Positions 12,001-18,794 of a stretch of 64,000 nucleotides of DNA are shown here, piece after piece. The stretch is from the NCBI RefSeq assembly GCF_003946025.1, contig NZ_RHNR01000001.1, positions 124,001 through 188,000 on the forward strand, given 5' to 3'. Made by a program: the position numbers and the translations under genes. Origin of the DNA: Lacticaseibacillus songhuajiangensis. GTDB lineage: Bacteria; Bacillota; Bacilli; Lactobacillales; Lactobacillaceae. Numbering within the stretch: the stretch's first letter is position 1; each line of letters begins with the position of its first letter. Below the pieces are notes generated by a model, which was not told the origin of the DNA, ran no database searches, and worked only from the letters and a program-made list of their open reading frames with translations.

Positions 12001-12922
12001 CCCCAGGTCCCTGAAGATCTGTGGCCGCCGACCCACCAACATTTGACGCAGAACCCACAACGAAACTACCGGCCAAACTAACGGCTGTAGTCATGTCAAA
12101 CTGGTTATACATGACCACGTTCCCATTTTGGTCTTGGTTGTTAACAATATCGATTGTCCCGGCAGAAAGTGCACCACCAGAGACGTTTTCGCCACTACCT
12201 GTTCGTTGCAGGTAGAAGTACTGATCCGCATCACTGCCGCTGTTAATCGTCACTGACGGTGAAAATGTAGTCGTACTGCCCGCAGTCAACTGAATCGCAT
12301 CACTAGACGCTGTCGCGGACGCGTCAGCCGTTGAAGCCGCCAGCATCTTCACCTGTGGCCGCTTGTACTGCACGGTATCGGTAGCCGCCGAAGACGCGCT
12401 TGCCCCAGACGTCGCGGCACTTGTCGCAGCATCCGCACTCGAACTGGCGCCACTAGACTGTGCCGTGTCGCTGCTCCCGCTCTGCGTTTGCTGCTGGGCG
12501 CTTGTTGCAGTCAGCTGAGTACCCGAAGAAGCAGCACTACTGTCGGCGTTCGCCGCAGTCGTGTTGCTGTCTTCACTACCGGCGCTCGCATTCGTGCTGG
12601 TAGCGGTAGTATCTGTGCTGGCCACCTGCGTGCCCGTTGCAGAATCGGCGTTCGTGGCAACGTCTGCAGAACTTGCTGCACCGCTGAGTGTCACCACCTT
12701 GGCCTGACTGATACCCGTCCTGCCAGCGGCCTCTTGCGCGCTTGCGGGGACGTCGGTCGCGGCACTATCAGTGGCGGCGGCCGCGTCGTGGGTCTGTAGC
12801 GCGCCCATGGCGAGCCCGGCCATCAGTACTGAGCCAAATACCCATTTACTACCGGCCTTATACATTTTCCAGTGGGTGTTTTTAGCACCCTTTTGCTTCT
12901 TTAAATTGATTAACTTCATCAT
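1..12922 (-). CDS. Giant Ala/Ser-rich lectin adhesin with KxYKxGKxW signal (3' end outside window)
   Basis: Probable surface glycoprotein adhesin. The frame is open from tandem ATGs at 12922/12919 (GAGG about 10 nt upstream) to the left edge, at least 4,307 codons, so the C-terminus and any LPxTG anchor are unseen. Residues 1-50 are a KxYKxGKxW-type signal (KMYKAGSKW then a hydrophobic stretch). A Ser/Thr/Ala linker runs to about 205. Residues about 210-405 resemble an L-type (legume-like) bacterial lectin domain (GDGLGIILA, GAVFMGWDMFQNAG). A beta-rich module, possibly MucBP-like, covers about 490-560. From about 570 onward the chain is nearly all Ala, Ser, Thr and Val in heptads such as STASSAA, broken every 175-220 residues by motifs like SLAxxNPDN or SLAPDN. 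Serine-rich repeat adhesins are usually O-glycosylated, and the two glycosyltransferase genes just upstream suggest the same here. Function is inferred from architecture; the ligand is unknown. Confidence 0.9.
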   Translation of the reverse strand, partial: MMKLINLKKQKGAKNTHWKMYKAGSKWVFGSVLMAGLAMGALQTHDAAAATDSAATDVPASAQEAAGRTGISQAKVVTLSGAASSADVATNADSATGTQVASTDTTATSTNASAGSEDSNTTAANADSSAASSGTQLTATSAQQQTQSGSSDTAQSSGASSSADAATSAATSGASASSAATDTVQYKRPQVKMLAASTADASATASSDAIQLTAGSTTTFSPSVTINSGSDADQYFYLQRTGSGENVSGGALSAGTIDIVNNQDQNGNVVMYNQFDMTTAVSLAGSFVVGSASNVGGSAATDLQGPGDGLGIILANVAPASIATGTSTGDSNMEMGIAGLGPGAVFMGWDMFQNAGSANNPSNYPYDDSIIQNALALLATYITSPSDANKIEFVTNAGASAKMSGGVTSANTNVNYLAGKTVNWAFTWTPKTTNANGTINGDLTYTMTLADGTKVGTITYNMNVASAMAIAMHMSTGWAYSTTSVTMSSGQFNVSQAKLTVSYTGDGVTEQPSTLTANIGDTFVTTSAAAGQQQLIAPAITGKTALGIGSGTTLVKGGSSMAIAYITDKQTATTTVDNGATAVSSAYANANKINTTNVDKTNAAVSAALDAYNSTVAAASTAASNAASAATSAASVIATAADSAVADAAAGSLANVIADGRKIDTAVTAATAAQTAADNAITAMQNAGAALANAIAAANKATTATTSTNTSTAADVIDKLATSYPSNDTITSAAQVATSASTAASTAASTAASTAASAASDASSAAAVALKQSTAASTANATASTAASAASSAASVANAATTSAAASAAASTASSAASVAASAANDASAATVAANSANSVASSAAAVATTAVATANTNFDLASNAENAAKAAANADDAKTDSTAASNSDKNAGQDATKASSAASAASTANSAASSSAKVTESLATANSDNAIVQSASDVAASAATVADSAYTAASSAAKIASAESAAASSANSTAIVESSKAVSAANVASSAASAASAALAEGSTSAAKSLGDVASSAATDASNAATSAANASSAASSAASAASSAASVAEANKGVGDIAASTAQTAEDTAQAAVDAAGAKSTANSAAVDSNAASSSATLLKSVAPDNAAASTAVSTAASTASSAASVASSAASVASDATIDASTAMSAASSAASLASSAASAASVASDPASAASLASVASSAASVADAQTANASVATSTASSAAVTAAEASNAANAASTAASTAASTAASVASEAMGNAATTASTNAGSDYTVTSTAANNASDYAAAASTAASQASDSNVDAKSSATATADLVDQYPDNSAVSAANSTANSASAVANTAASAASSAALDARTASNDASAAADKASSASSAASSAATAASSAASAASSYAAEGNTASAAAAKQTAETETAAALKGAADASAAAVVATSAESAASTAADIAKANSAAASVAGDEAKAAEEAANAAISKDEAASAAAAAGVASDAAAASSKAVAEIAPNDSEANAKATSASSAASSAASAAGSYASVASKATQAASAASVAAISAAQNQSSAASEAAVQSAAASVADSNASSASAAGDKDLAASYATDASTASSAASSAASLASSAADVAASAASTATVEAGKAAEAAQKAKDELGIATTEANAAKANQDSAAIAAAANAGTTAQVDADTAATKVTDAGDAAAEAVKAASQASDSNSAAQSSASIADSLAEANSDNPEVSAANSLAQSAASDAATAKTNASTAASTALAQSGVASTAKVAADSANTVASSAASAASSAATDLATAIAAGNSSAASSASDVLKAATIDGSTAAGIASSAATTASLAADAANSAATVAKANSFAASVAADVATAAADAATTAVDQKQTDASTSATSTATQGVDVSKSAADTAADKADSLAKANPDNSVAASAATTATSAAGVVSSAATVANDASTAADQALTDADKAQIDVSAANSATSSAASVASSAAVAASSYAAAGDTDNASSAAAVASSAASDASVAATTASTAASTASSAASTASSAASVATAASTAASVAADVAGAAADTAAAAIANDNAVSDADAAAASTTAAQGSVDEIRSLAPDNTSAASTAASYASTASSAAKVAETAATDASSAATDAANKSAAAVDAATAQSSAASAASSAASLASSAASAASAASVAGNTSDADSLATIADSASTAASTASVKASSAATTASSASVAASVAASSAASYATAASSAASDASDAASAAQSTADAATAGAVTAANSNASSAAINAGVSASDAGDSASLAAKAASEAKVSADGADTSATATTTLAQDNPDNSTITTANNTATSAAGIASNAATVANSAAGTASAASTAASSAASTANAESIAASSAAKAAEAASAAASTAVVNKDSAAASLASTAKDEAAKASSAAMAASSAAADASTAASTASSAASVAELQNDVASTASDAAKAALETAQAAVDTTAASSAASAAGNSSVAAKSSADVIASLAGSTSPEASTASSLAGQASSAASLASDFAGKASDATQTAATETATASSAASAASSAAIVASTAATLASSAASAAAATSDSDAAAKLRDQASSASSVATAASTAASDAATNAASAESAASTAATAAADYKDKAISAADDAAKFAADVKTAESNLAKDVTTAASTAATSAATAASTAAVDAGSYAGDASSAASVASSAASGAASDAGVAKSLADANPSNAAVSAANATATAANASAANANSTASEAAKTASTASTAASTAKSVADSENAAASSAASAANSYASAAANMSDASAASEANSLSKVELTKASSAASAASTAASTANSAASTASSAASVAETQATTAKAASDVASAAAAAAKAAIASAAASSSADAAGASSDAAQASSKAIKELAPNDSAAVKAATEFSNAAASAATAASSYATIASSATSAASSAAASENSAANTQEAIAKTQASLASSAASVAASAAAQAATETANASAAATAAKKNEDQAAAAAATAAGSAASAAADLAAAKAKDAGSYADDAASAASAASTAAVGADKSTDVTASLATANPDNTTVSSANSTAQSASAVAASAAGAAKDAASFAASAASAADAASTAVAGFNTNAASAAAAAATASAAAAASSDASEAASLDATAKAETAKANDFAASAASAAADASSAADVASSAATVAEVQSNIASAASGVASAAAEAAKAAVAKDQADSAAAATIATDSAAGSSATVTASLATTNSTNSAVSSANVTAQSAATIAQSASSAARSAADVASAANVAVSAAQSAADSANVVAVSAAQAASTAAASAASYAAAGQTDSASAQNALVTAAKAAGSNAANAASAAANTASSAATVASSAAAVAENMNAIVSNAANEAKAAEEAAKAAIANASASAAASGANDRNSAASSSADVIASLAPDNSAAISTANSLASAASSAATKADSYAAIADSATTEAANASDAAISDAAKAISAASEVALQSTAASVAASNADSAQAAGDDAAATSYATVASTASAAAATASAAASTAGTATSIAANTASSAASVAASAAAKAATENATATTAADQAKQNESQITAGATTAASTAANAAKQVADSYAVTADSYADAAEKAASEAKDEDVGAGSSANVTASLAKDNPNNTVVNSANSTASSAASVATSAAATASDAATTARSASNDAATAKSVADSANAQAASAANAANSAASAAASYTAAGNTSAAADEYATAKSATTAGIAAAAVASTAADNASTANAIASSAAAVAQSANSTASVASDVAKAAEEAAKAAIANTVASSAASAAGQSSSSAASTATLMTDMAGAHPSDANLQSAASTVNSATAKASSAASTASSAASVAASASHDAQNASSAAITAASQANSLASAASSAASAGDTSAASSYAQAASAAAGVASTATSTADSAAIVASSAAEVAKQQAVVANGAATLAKTTYDNAKAYLATSEANQAASAADSASSNADTNVADITSLASLAGSDSAVSVALSTATSAASTASSAASTASSAASVAIVASQAVDSAAAGADSANAIASSAASVASSAAGAASTAKSTASSAASVASSAASAASVAQSIVSSAASQQSTADSAYSGASSTASVASDAAVVAQNSADSATSVAGSLSAAAESMASAASAASSAFQALDTPESVASYAADVAADNASSASTLASVAASAASSASAAGDSSAATSLANVASSAASVASSAASVATSMSSAASSIASAASSASAAGDSSAAASLATIASSAAQEINDQLSAAASVASSAANTAVDSAAVLSTAASTANSVAASTSAVAESAASAVSAASTAASAATSAASSYATEASQASSTATQAQSDYATQSAAASVAETDANSAASVADSLSSIASSSAVVASS

Positions 12923-12949
12923 GTTAAGCAAACCTCGCTCTCTTCATCT

Positions 12950-14485
12950 TCACTGTTTGACGGTGGCGGCGCCCGCCAGCACGTGCTGCCACTGCGCTAA
13001 CGCCTTGGCCTCATCATGCGTTTGCACGCTGGCTTTTGCCTGGCTGCTCATTGTCTGCCACAGCTGGTCATCTTGCAGCAACTGGCTCACGCGCGCAGCG
13101 AACGCTTGGCGGTCGTTTGGCCGTAGCAGGAAGCCGTTGCGGCCATCCTGAATCTGCATTGCAGGTCCGTATGGCACATTGGTCGTCACAACCGGCAGGC
13201 CGTGGCTCAGCGCTTCGAACATCCCCAGACCATATCCTTCACTATCACTGCTCTGCACAAACACCGCACCCGCATCGTAATCTGCGGCGAGTTTGTCGCC
13301 GGTCGCGTAATCCGCGATGGTCACAGCGTCTTCCAGCTTCGCCTTGCTAATGACATCGCTGAGGCTCTGCTTGAGCTCCTCACTTTGGTAGTAACCGCGC
13401 AACTCCAGGGTCGCATCTGGCACTGTCTGGCGAACTAAACTCAAGACGTGCACCAGCTCGTCAACATGCTTTTCCTTGGCCAAGCGGCCCAGGTAAACCA
13501 GCTGGTGGCGTTGCCGCTCCCGCAGGTTAACAACCGGCTTTGCCTGCAACGCTTTAGGCACGTAGGTATCCGGTGCCGTCATGACGTGCAGTTGCGGGTA
13601 ATCGGCGTGAATGTCTGCCGCCTGCTTGGCGGTTGGCACCAACACGGCGTCAAAATCCGCCGCGCGGTTTACGAACAAATCGCGGTTGAAATTGTACAGG
13701 CGGCCACCGCGAATACTGGTGACATCTGGCGTGTGCAACTCATGCAGGTAGGCATAACGGTGCTGCACATGCTGTACGTCTGCCACCACAGCATCCAGGC
13801 TGCGTCGATCTGAGATCAGCGTTGCGGCATCATCGCCGGCCACCAGTTCGTTCAAGAAGAACACAAACAGCTGGTTTTCGGTGTTGAAGCGGAAGTTATG
13901 CCCCTTGTAATTCAAGAGCCGCCACATCGTTGGGCTGAGCTTACCGTTAATGTTCATGTGCGCGATTTCCAGCACCGGTTCGCCCGCCAGGTTCAGGAAC
14001 TGCTGGTACGCGAGTTCCCCATTCGGGTGGAAGTAATCAATCGAGCTCTTAAAGCCTCGCCAGTCGTAGTTTTCGCGACTAGTTGTGTTGCCGAAACGGT
14101 CATAATAAGTGATTTTGTCGACCAAACCGACTGTTGCTGGCAGGACATCAATTCGGGCCAATTCGCGGCTGGCCAGCTCAATAGTGGAGTAGTTTGGACC
14201 GTGACTCACGATATGGTAGGTGTCCTTCGGAATCTGCTTAAGCAGGCGCAAGTTCTGTTCCTGCCGCGGCACTGCCGTGGTGCCTTGGAAGAAGTCGTAC
14301 ATGTTCACGAGTTCTTCCTGCTTCACATCAAGTGCCGCGCGGTCGCGGTCTAGATAACGACTGTAATTGCGCGTCACGATTTTGGCCGGCACGCCGTTGT
14401 CGTTGAACAGCCGCGCCCGCTTAGCCTGACTAATCTCAGTACCAGAATTAAAAGTAAAAATGCTCTCACCGATAAAGTAATACAT
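12950..14485 (-). CDS. GtfA/TagE-like glycosyltransferase, probable adhesin O-glycosyltransferase (second of pair)
   Basis: A 511-residue GT4-type (GT-B fold) glycosyltransferase. The N-terminal half, beginning MYYFIGESIF, resembles the DUF1975 domain of TagE/GtfA proteins; the C-terminal half is a Glycos_transf_1 domain with YLGRLAKEKH near 330 and an EX7E motif (E at about 416 and 424, in SEGYGLGMFE) that binds the nucleotide sugar in this family. It starts one base after the stop of the preceding glycosyltransferase (TAATATG), so translation is probably coupled, and it ends 27 nt before the giant adhesin. In Lactobacillus plantarum two such proteins (TagE5/TagE6, renamed GtfA/GtfB) are both needed for protein O-GlcNAc glycosylation, so addition of a sugar to Ser/Thr of the adhesin in the cytoplasm is the likely job. 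Glycosylation of teichoic acid glycerol phosphate is the alternative. Confidence 0.85.
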   Translation of the reverse strand: MYYFIGESIFTFNSGTEISQAKRARLFNDNGVPAKIVTRNYSRYLDRDRAALDVKQEELVNMYDFFQGTTAVPRQEQNLRLLKQIPKDTYHIVSHGPNYSTIELASRELARIDVLPATVGLVDKITYYDRFGNTTSRENYDWRGFKSSIDYFHPNGELAYQQFLNLAGEPVLEIAHMNINGKLSPTMWRLLNYKGHNFRFNTENQLFVFFLNELVAGDDAATLISDRRSLDAVVADVQHVQHRYAYLHELHTPDVTSIRGGRLYNFNRDLFVNRAADFDAVLVPTAKQAADIHADYPQLHVMTAPDTYVPKALQAKPVVNLRERQRHQLVYLGRLAKEKHVDELVHVLSLVRQTVPDATLELRGYYQSEELKQSLSDVISKAKLEDAVTIADYATGDKLAADYDAGAVFVQSSDSEGYGLGMFEALSHGLPVVTTNVPYGPAMQIQDGRNGFLLRPNDRQAFAARVSQLLQDDQLWQTMSSQAKASVQTHDEAKALAQWQHVLAGAATVKQ

Positions 14486-14486
14486 A

Positions 14487-16088
14487 TTAGTCCCCCTCCA
14501 CTGTGCTCAGCGGGTATGCCGCGAGTTTCTTTGACCAGCCAGCGTCCGCATCATCAATTAGTGCTTGCCATGCCTGCCACACATTCGCTTCCGAGTAGCG
14601 CTCTGCAGAATCATAAGCGCTGGTTGAGTATTGCTGCTGCAACTGCTTGTCCTGCAAAATCGCAATCATCCGCGCCGCCAAGGCCTTGTAGTCGCCATAT
14701 GGCACCACATTCCCGTTCACACCGTCCTCGATGATTTCGTTCGGCCCGTAGTTGACGTCGTAGGTGAGGCCAATCAGGCCGTGCGAGATAGCTTCCATGA
14801 TGGCCAAGTTGAAACCTTCCATAATTGAAGTCAGGCCGTAGAACATGGCGTTGTTCTCCACCTTGTCGATTTCCGTCGTGTAGTCGTGTAGGTGGACGGC
14901 GTCTTCGAGCTGGTACTCCTTGATGACTGCCTGCACCGCGCGGCGGGCACTGTAATTGTCCGTTGCGTCCGCGTAACCATACATGTCCAAGGACACTTGC
15001 GGAATCTGCTGGTGCACAATGCCAATGGCCCGCACCAGATCATCGAGGTGCTTTTCGGGTGCGAGGCGAGCGAACACCACCATTTTGCCGAATTCACGGT
15101 CGCTGACTGGCACACGCGGAGCGCTCAACAAGCGGTTCGGGACAACCCCAACTGGGATTGTGAACATCCGCGCGCGCGGCTTGAAGCGCTTGATGACATC
15201 GGCCGTCTGCTTATGGGTTGCGGAAACCACAGCGTCATAACCATCGACCGCGTACAGCGGGTACTCGTAGTTGTTGTTGAGAACCGGTTCGTCCGGATTC
15301 TGGGCATCAGCGGTGTGCGCGTTGTGCAGGTGCATCACCGTGTAAGCTGGCTTCTTGAGGACGTTCAGCCCCCAATCCGCCACATGGCCGCGATCCAAAA
15401 TGAAGATGTTAGGCGTTTGTTCAGACCAGTAATCATCGCTGAGCCGGTTGAGGAAGTGCACGGTCAGCTCGTCAATCGTGTCGAACTGGTAGACCTGACC
15501 ATCGGTATCCATGAGACGCCAGCCAGATTTTTGCCGTTTGCCCTTCACGTCATCGCGGTTATAGGTTTCAAGCACAACGCGTCCGCTTGGTGTCCGCCAG
15601 GTTTCCGTACCAATTTTGTTGTCCGGCGTGTACCACTGGGACAAGGAGACAAAGCCGCGCGCATCGTAGACATCCACCCGGTACAAGTTGTTGTAACCGT
15701 CAAACCATTCAATAGAACGAACGCGTTTGTCCTCATCCGTAACGTAATTAACCCGCGCGACTAATTGCCCACTGCCCGACAAAATCAGGTAGCGCTGCTT
15801 ATCCGCCTCTTCGTCGGCATGCGCGCCGAGGACACCATATTCAATGTCACTCATGTGGACGGTCTTCTGCGGCACGAAACGTGCTTCTTGGAAGTAATCG
15901 AACATGCTGACAAGTTCCTCGTCCTTGATGCCGGCATTGTTAGCATTCGTGTGCAGGCTGGGATCCCAGTCCCGGATGGCAAACATCGCCGGTGTGTTGT
16001 TTGCCCGGAACAATTCGAGCCGCTTCAGTTCGGCGTGCTCAATCCCGGATTTTTGCTTTGGCATAATTGAATTAATGAAAAAAATCAT
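14487..16088 (-). CDS. GtfA/TagE-like glycosyltransferase, probable adhesin O-glycosyltransferase (first of pair)
   Basis: A 533-residue paralogue of the next gene: the same N-terminal pattern (MIFFINSIMPKQKSGIEHAE, compare MYYFIGESIF of the partner) and the same C-terminal GT4 domain (VFARLAPEKHLDD; EX7E in MEGFNLAIME, E at about 424 and 432). The frame extends 14 codons further 5', but the ATG at 16088 is preceded by GGGGGA seven bases away and aligns with the partner's start, so I use it. Such proteins typically work as a pair, one catalytic and one helping bind the acceptor; both keep the EX7E glutamates here, so which is catalytic cannot be told. Being first in the operon with the adhesin last suggests coordinated synthesis of acceptor and modifying enzymes. 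No accessory Sec genes are visible, although they could lie left of the window. Confidence 0.85.
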   Translation of the reverse strand: MIFFINSIMPKQKSGIEHAELKRLELFRANNTPAMFAIRDWDPSLHTNANNAGIKDEELVSMFDYFQEARFVPQKTVHMSDIEYGVLGAHADEEADKQRYLILSGSGQLVARVNYVTDEDKRVRSIEWFDGYNNLYRVDVYDARGFVSLSQWYTPDNKIGTETWRTPSGRVVLETYNRDDVKGKRQKSGWRLMDTDGQVYQFDTIDELTVHFLNRLSDDYWSEQTPNIFILDRGHVADWGLNVLKKPAYTVMHLHNAHTADAQNPDEPVLNNNYEYPLYAVDGYDAVVSATHKQTADVIKRFKPRARMFTIPVGVVPNRLLSAPRVPVSDREFGKMVVFARLAPEKHLDDLVRAIGIVHQQIPQVSLDMYGYADATDNYSARRAVQAVIKEYQLEDAVHLHDYTTEIDKVENNAMFYGLTSIMEGFNLAIMEAISHGLIGLTYDVNYGPNEIIEDGVNGNVVPYGDYKALAARMIAILQDKQLQQQYSTSAYDSAERYSEANVWQAWQALIDDADAGWSKKLAAYPLSTVEGD

Positions 16089-16211
16089 ATTTGAATCCCC
16101 CGATTCATTTATTGGTAGATAATCTGTCAAGCATTCGGAATTTATGTAATCTTATAAACTCCAGTGCCATGGTCATTCCCACTTCGCTTTGATAAATTAA
16201 CAAACGCCCGT

Positions 16212-16241
16212 TACATAATGATTTTGTTTGTAGCAAGTCAA
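16212..16241 (-). promoter_or_regulatory. Possible promoter of the glycosyltransferase-adhesin operon
   Basis: On the minus strand TTGACT (16236-16241) is followed after 18 bases by TATGTA (16212-16217), about 120 nt upstream of the first glycosyltransferase start. The -35 is good and the -10 weak, so this is tentative. Confidence 0.3.
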
Positions 16242-16690
16242 GGATAGTGTGATTTTTTTACACTCCTACATATGTAAATGTACATCTTCTTATATGCAAT
16301 TTGCGTGCAAGATGATGGAGCTAAAGTTTCTTATTCAGCACTAAGTCAGCGATGTAATTAATGGAATTATAAGTTTTATTATCAATGTTTGACTCACCTG
16401 CTTTTACAGTCTAAATGTGACCCGCCATCGACTACCCCCGATAATTTTACTGCCGCTCCAATCCGCACCCGTCCAATGCCGCAAAACACTTGCAGCCAAT
16501 TGGGCGGTTCAATCGGTATGTAGGACCGTCAACTGCGCGCCAATCGTCTATTTACAACCGACCCATTAGCCAAACACTTCATCGACACGTGTTCACGATT
16601 CGCATAAATAAGTTTCTTCATTAAGCTTCCATTAGCAAAAAGTAGCGAGCGATTCGGCGCTTTATGAGCTAAATACACCATCTCTGACCC

Positions 16691-16740
16691 ATAAAAATAA
16701 GCGCGTTAATTTTCACCTTGTAGCTGAAAATTAACGCGCT
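16691..16740 (-). terminator. Perfect 16-bp hairpin with T-rich 3' side
   Basis: The arms at 16700-16715 and 16725-16740 are perfectly complementary across a 9-base loop. Read on the minus strand the stem is followed by TTATTTTTA, like an intrinsic terminator. It lies about 140 nt beyond the stress-protein terminator, so it either backs that one up or ends a small unannotated transcript. Confidence 0.6.
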
Positions 16741-16874
16741 GTAATTGATGAGTGACGCCATAACGACGTTGTCGATTTGTTTTGCTTACGTCAAAAAAGA
16801 ACGGTTACGGATGCGTCTGGTAAATGAAGGCAAGCTCCGTATGACAACTGTCGGTTTCGCAATTCTGTTTGTAA

Positions 16875-16918
16875 TAAAAAAGCCCCAGCCACCAGAAGTT
16901 CATCCGGTAGACGGGGCT
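16875..16918 (-). terminator. Intrinsic terminator of the uspA-like gene
   Basis: AGCCCC/GGGGCT stem with inner pairing, followed on the minus strand by T6, starting 23 nt after the stop codon of the stress-protein gene. Confidence 0.8.
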
Positions 16919-16940
16919 AATTGATTATATCGAAATGTTG

Positions 16941-17402
16941 TTAACGAACCACAATGACGCTCTGGCGGGCAAAACGCGTAATTTCAGACGCGACACTACC
17001 CAAGTGACCGCGACCATGCTTGTCGTGGGAACCCAGAATGATCAGGTCTGGTTTGAAGTTAGGGACCACTTCATCCATGATGACCTGCGCCGGCTTGCCT
17101 TCCCCGATGATGGGTTCGGTGTCGGTCACCCCGAATGCCTCCGCCTTCTCGACGTAAGTGTTCAGGTGCGCGGAAATCTCACTACGCCGCTCGCTCAGAA
17201 TGTCTGGCGACAAAGACTGGTAAATGTTCAAGTCACCAGTCTCTAGAACAGAAACAATTCCAAGTGGAATGTTGTAAATTTTGGCAAGCGTGCAGGCATA
17301 GTTGAATGCGCGGTGACTGGATTCATCATCATCGTCGTCCACCGCCAGCAGCAGCTTGTTAAACTCCATCGTTTCAACTTCGAATTCTTCTTCAGTAGCC
17401 AT
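16941..17402 (-). CDS. Universal stress protein (UspA family)
   Basis: A 153-residue single-domain Usp. It has the usual beta-strand start (KLLLAVDDDDDESSHRAF) and a C-terminal nucleotide-binding loop (LIILGSHDKHGRGHLGSVA) close to the G-2x-G-9x-G(S/T) pattern of ATP-binding members, followed by the terminal strand SVIVV. An acidic 12-residue N-terminal extension precedes the domain. It starts with ATG behind AGGAGG and lies 26 nt downstream of the D-aspartate ligase gene, so the two are probably co-transcribed and end at the terminator beside it. Usp proteins bind ATP and aid survival under starvation and stress; the specific partner is unknown. Confidence 0.92.
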   Translation of the reverse strand: MATEEEFEVETMEFNKLLLAVDDDDDESSHRAFNYACTLAKIYNIPLGIVSVLETGDLNIYQSLSPDILSERRSEISAHLNTYVEKAEAFGVTDTEPIIGEGKPAQVIMDEVVPNFKPDLIILGSHDKHGRGHLGSVASEITRFARQSVIVVR

Positions 17403-17428
17403 GTTTGGATCCTCCTAAATTGTGAGGC

Positions 17429-18688
17429 CTAATTATCGCCCTTGTTCTCCGCAAAGTACCGCTTGTAACGGCCGTAGTAGTTGTAGAACATGTATTCCAT
17501 GAGCGCCCAGCGCTTCAGGTTCATGTCCTTCTTGTAGAACACGGTCGTGCCCACGCGGCCTTCTTCAAGCAGCTTCAGTGCGCGCGCCTTGTATTCGTTG
17601 TCCTTGGCGTACTTACGGAAAATCTTCTTCGGCACACCCAGCCACAACTTCGCCTGGCTGTCGTCCTGATTCCCGAATACCGTGTCCGCACTACTCAGTT
17701 CGCCGGTCACGTAATCCTTCACCAGCCAGCTAGCCAAGTTGTAACCATTCAGGGTAACGAAGAAACTGCTGCGACCCTGGCGAATGTTGATTTCAAAGAG
17801 TTTGAAGGTCTGGTCCCGCTCGTCATACTTCATGTCGAAGTTGGCAAAACCAGTGAACTGGATGTCTTCCAGGAACTTCTTCATCTTGTCGTACAGCGGC
17901 TGGTTGTATTCCGGCAAAATGGCCACATAATTCCCGATGGCCGCTGGCGTTGGGTCTTCGAGCAGTGGGTGCCCGAGACACATCATCTTGACCTGGTGGT
18001 TCTGATCCACGTAGGCGTTCAGCACCCGCATGTGGCTATCATCCCCAGGCACGAAGTCTTGGAGAATCAGGTCGCTAGTGTAGCCGTTGTCGTAGATTTT
18101 ACCAATCACCGTGTTCAGTTCCACTTGGGAGTGAATCGTGAAGGCCTTCTTGCGGCCTTCAAAGTGGATGTTCAGCCATTCAACCGAGTTGGTCGGCTTC
18201 AGGGCAACAGGGAATGGGAATGGTGGCGTGATGGACACGCCGCTTTCGTACATCGCCTTGGTGATGATCTTCGTACTTGGGTACGGCAAATCGTACTCGT
18301 CGCAGACTTCGTAGAAGCTTTCCTTGCTGTTCAAGCGCTTCAGCATCTTGTAATCAACGTATGGGCACACGAAGGTTTCACTCAGTTCGTCCTTGTGCTT
18401 GGAAATGAGTTCCGCGTAGCCATCGCCGCAAGCAATCAAAATCAACTTTTCGTTGTGACCCTTGTAACTGTCAGCAATCTTACGCATTGCCTCGATAAAC
18501 GCTGGGTCAGAATCAAAATCTTCAATCAGGTGCACGTTCACAATTTTGGAAAAACGTGTTGGTGCGAGCTGCAAACGGGCGTATACGTCAACCGTCTGGC
18601 CACTGATTTCGTGGAATGAACGCGCCATCCCGTAAACATTCATGTCGCTCCCGAGCAAAATCGGGGTGAAATTAGGCACATCTGCCAT
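17429..18688 (-). CDS. D-aspartate ligase, ATP-grasp (Aslfm type, EC 6.3.1.12)
   Basis: A 419-residue ATP-grasp enzyme. The start FTPILLGSDMNVYGMARSF and blocks LIACGDGYAELIS, FPVALKPTNSVEW, QDFVPGDDSHMRVLNAYVD, GHPLLEDPTPAAIGNYV and FANFDMKYD match what I know of the Enterococcus faecium D-aspartate ligase. That enzyme joins the beta-carboxyl of D-Asp to the lysine of the UDP-MurNAc-pentapeptide, giving the D-Asp/D-Asn cross-bridge typical of many lactobacilli. The metal-binding end of the ATP-grasp domain is visible (KLFEINIRQGRSS). A GTG 15 bases upstream would lie inside the ribosome site; ATG at 18688 with GAGGAG eight bases upstream is the better start. D-aspartate must come from an aspartate racemase, which is usually beside this gene but is not seen here. 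Confidence 0.9.
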   Translation of the reverse strand: MADVPNFTPILLGSDMNVYGMARSFHEISGQTVDVYARLQLAPTRFSKIVNVHLIEDFDSDPAFIEAMRKIADSYKGHNEKLILIACGDGYAELISKHKDELSETFVCPYVDYKMLKRLNSKESFYEVCDEYDLPYPSTKIITKAMYESGVSITPPFPFPVALKPTNSVEWLNIHFEGRKKAFTIHSQVELNTVIGKIYDNGYTSDLILQDFVPGDDSHMRVLNAYVDQNHQVKMMCLGHPLLEDPTPAAIGNYVAILPEYNQPLYDKMKKFLEDIQFTGFANFDMKYDERDQTFKLFEINIRQGRSSFFVTLNGYNLASWLVKDYVTGELSSADTVFGNQDDSQAKLWLGVPKKIFRKYAKDNEYKARALKLLEEGRVGTTVFYKKDMNLKRWALMEYMFYNYYGRYKRYFAENKGDN

Positions 18689-18794
18689 GTGATGTCTCCT
18701 CACTTTTATCGCTATTTACACTGGGTGCATTATACCACAGTGTGCGTTTTGCCGCGGAAATGGCAGCCTGTGCTTAACTAAAAAAACAGCTCGG

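Larger units (their letters stand above)
16131..16877. other. Intergenic region, mostly without recognisable features
   Basis: About 750 bases between the glycosyltransferase operon and the stress-protein terminator. It holds the tentative operon promoter near 16.2 kb and a 16-bp hairpin at 16700-16740, listed separately. I see no gene, tRNA or repeat element in the rest. Confidence 0.6.

Noticed and set aside
16088-16130. Upstream start of the first glycosyltransferase at 16130
   Set aside because: The 14 extra residues do not align with the partner protein, and the ATG at 16088 has the better ribosome site.
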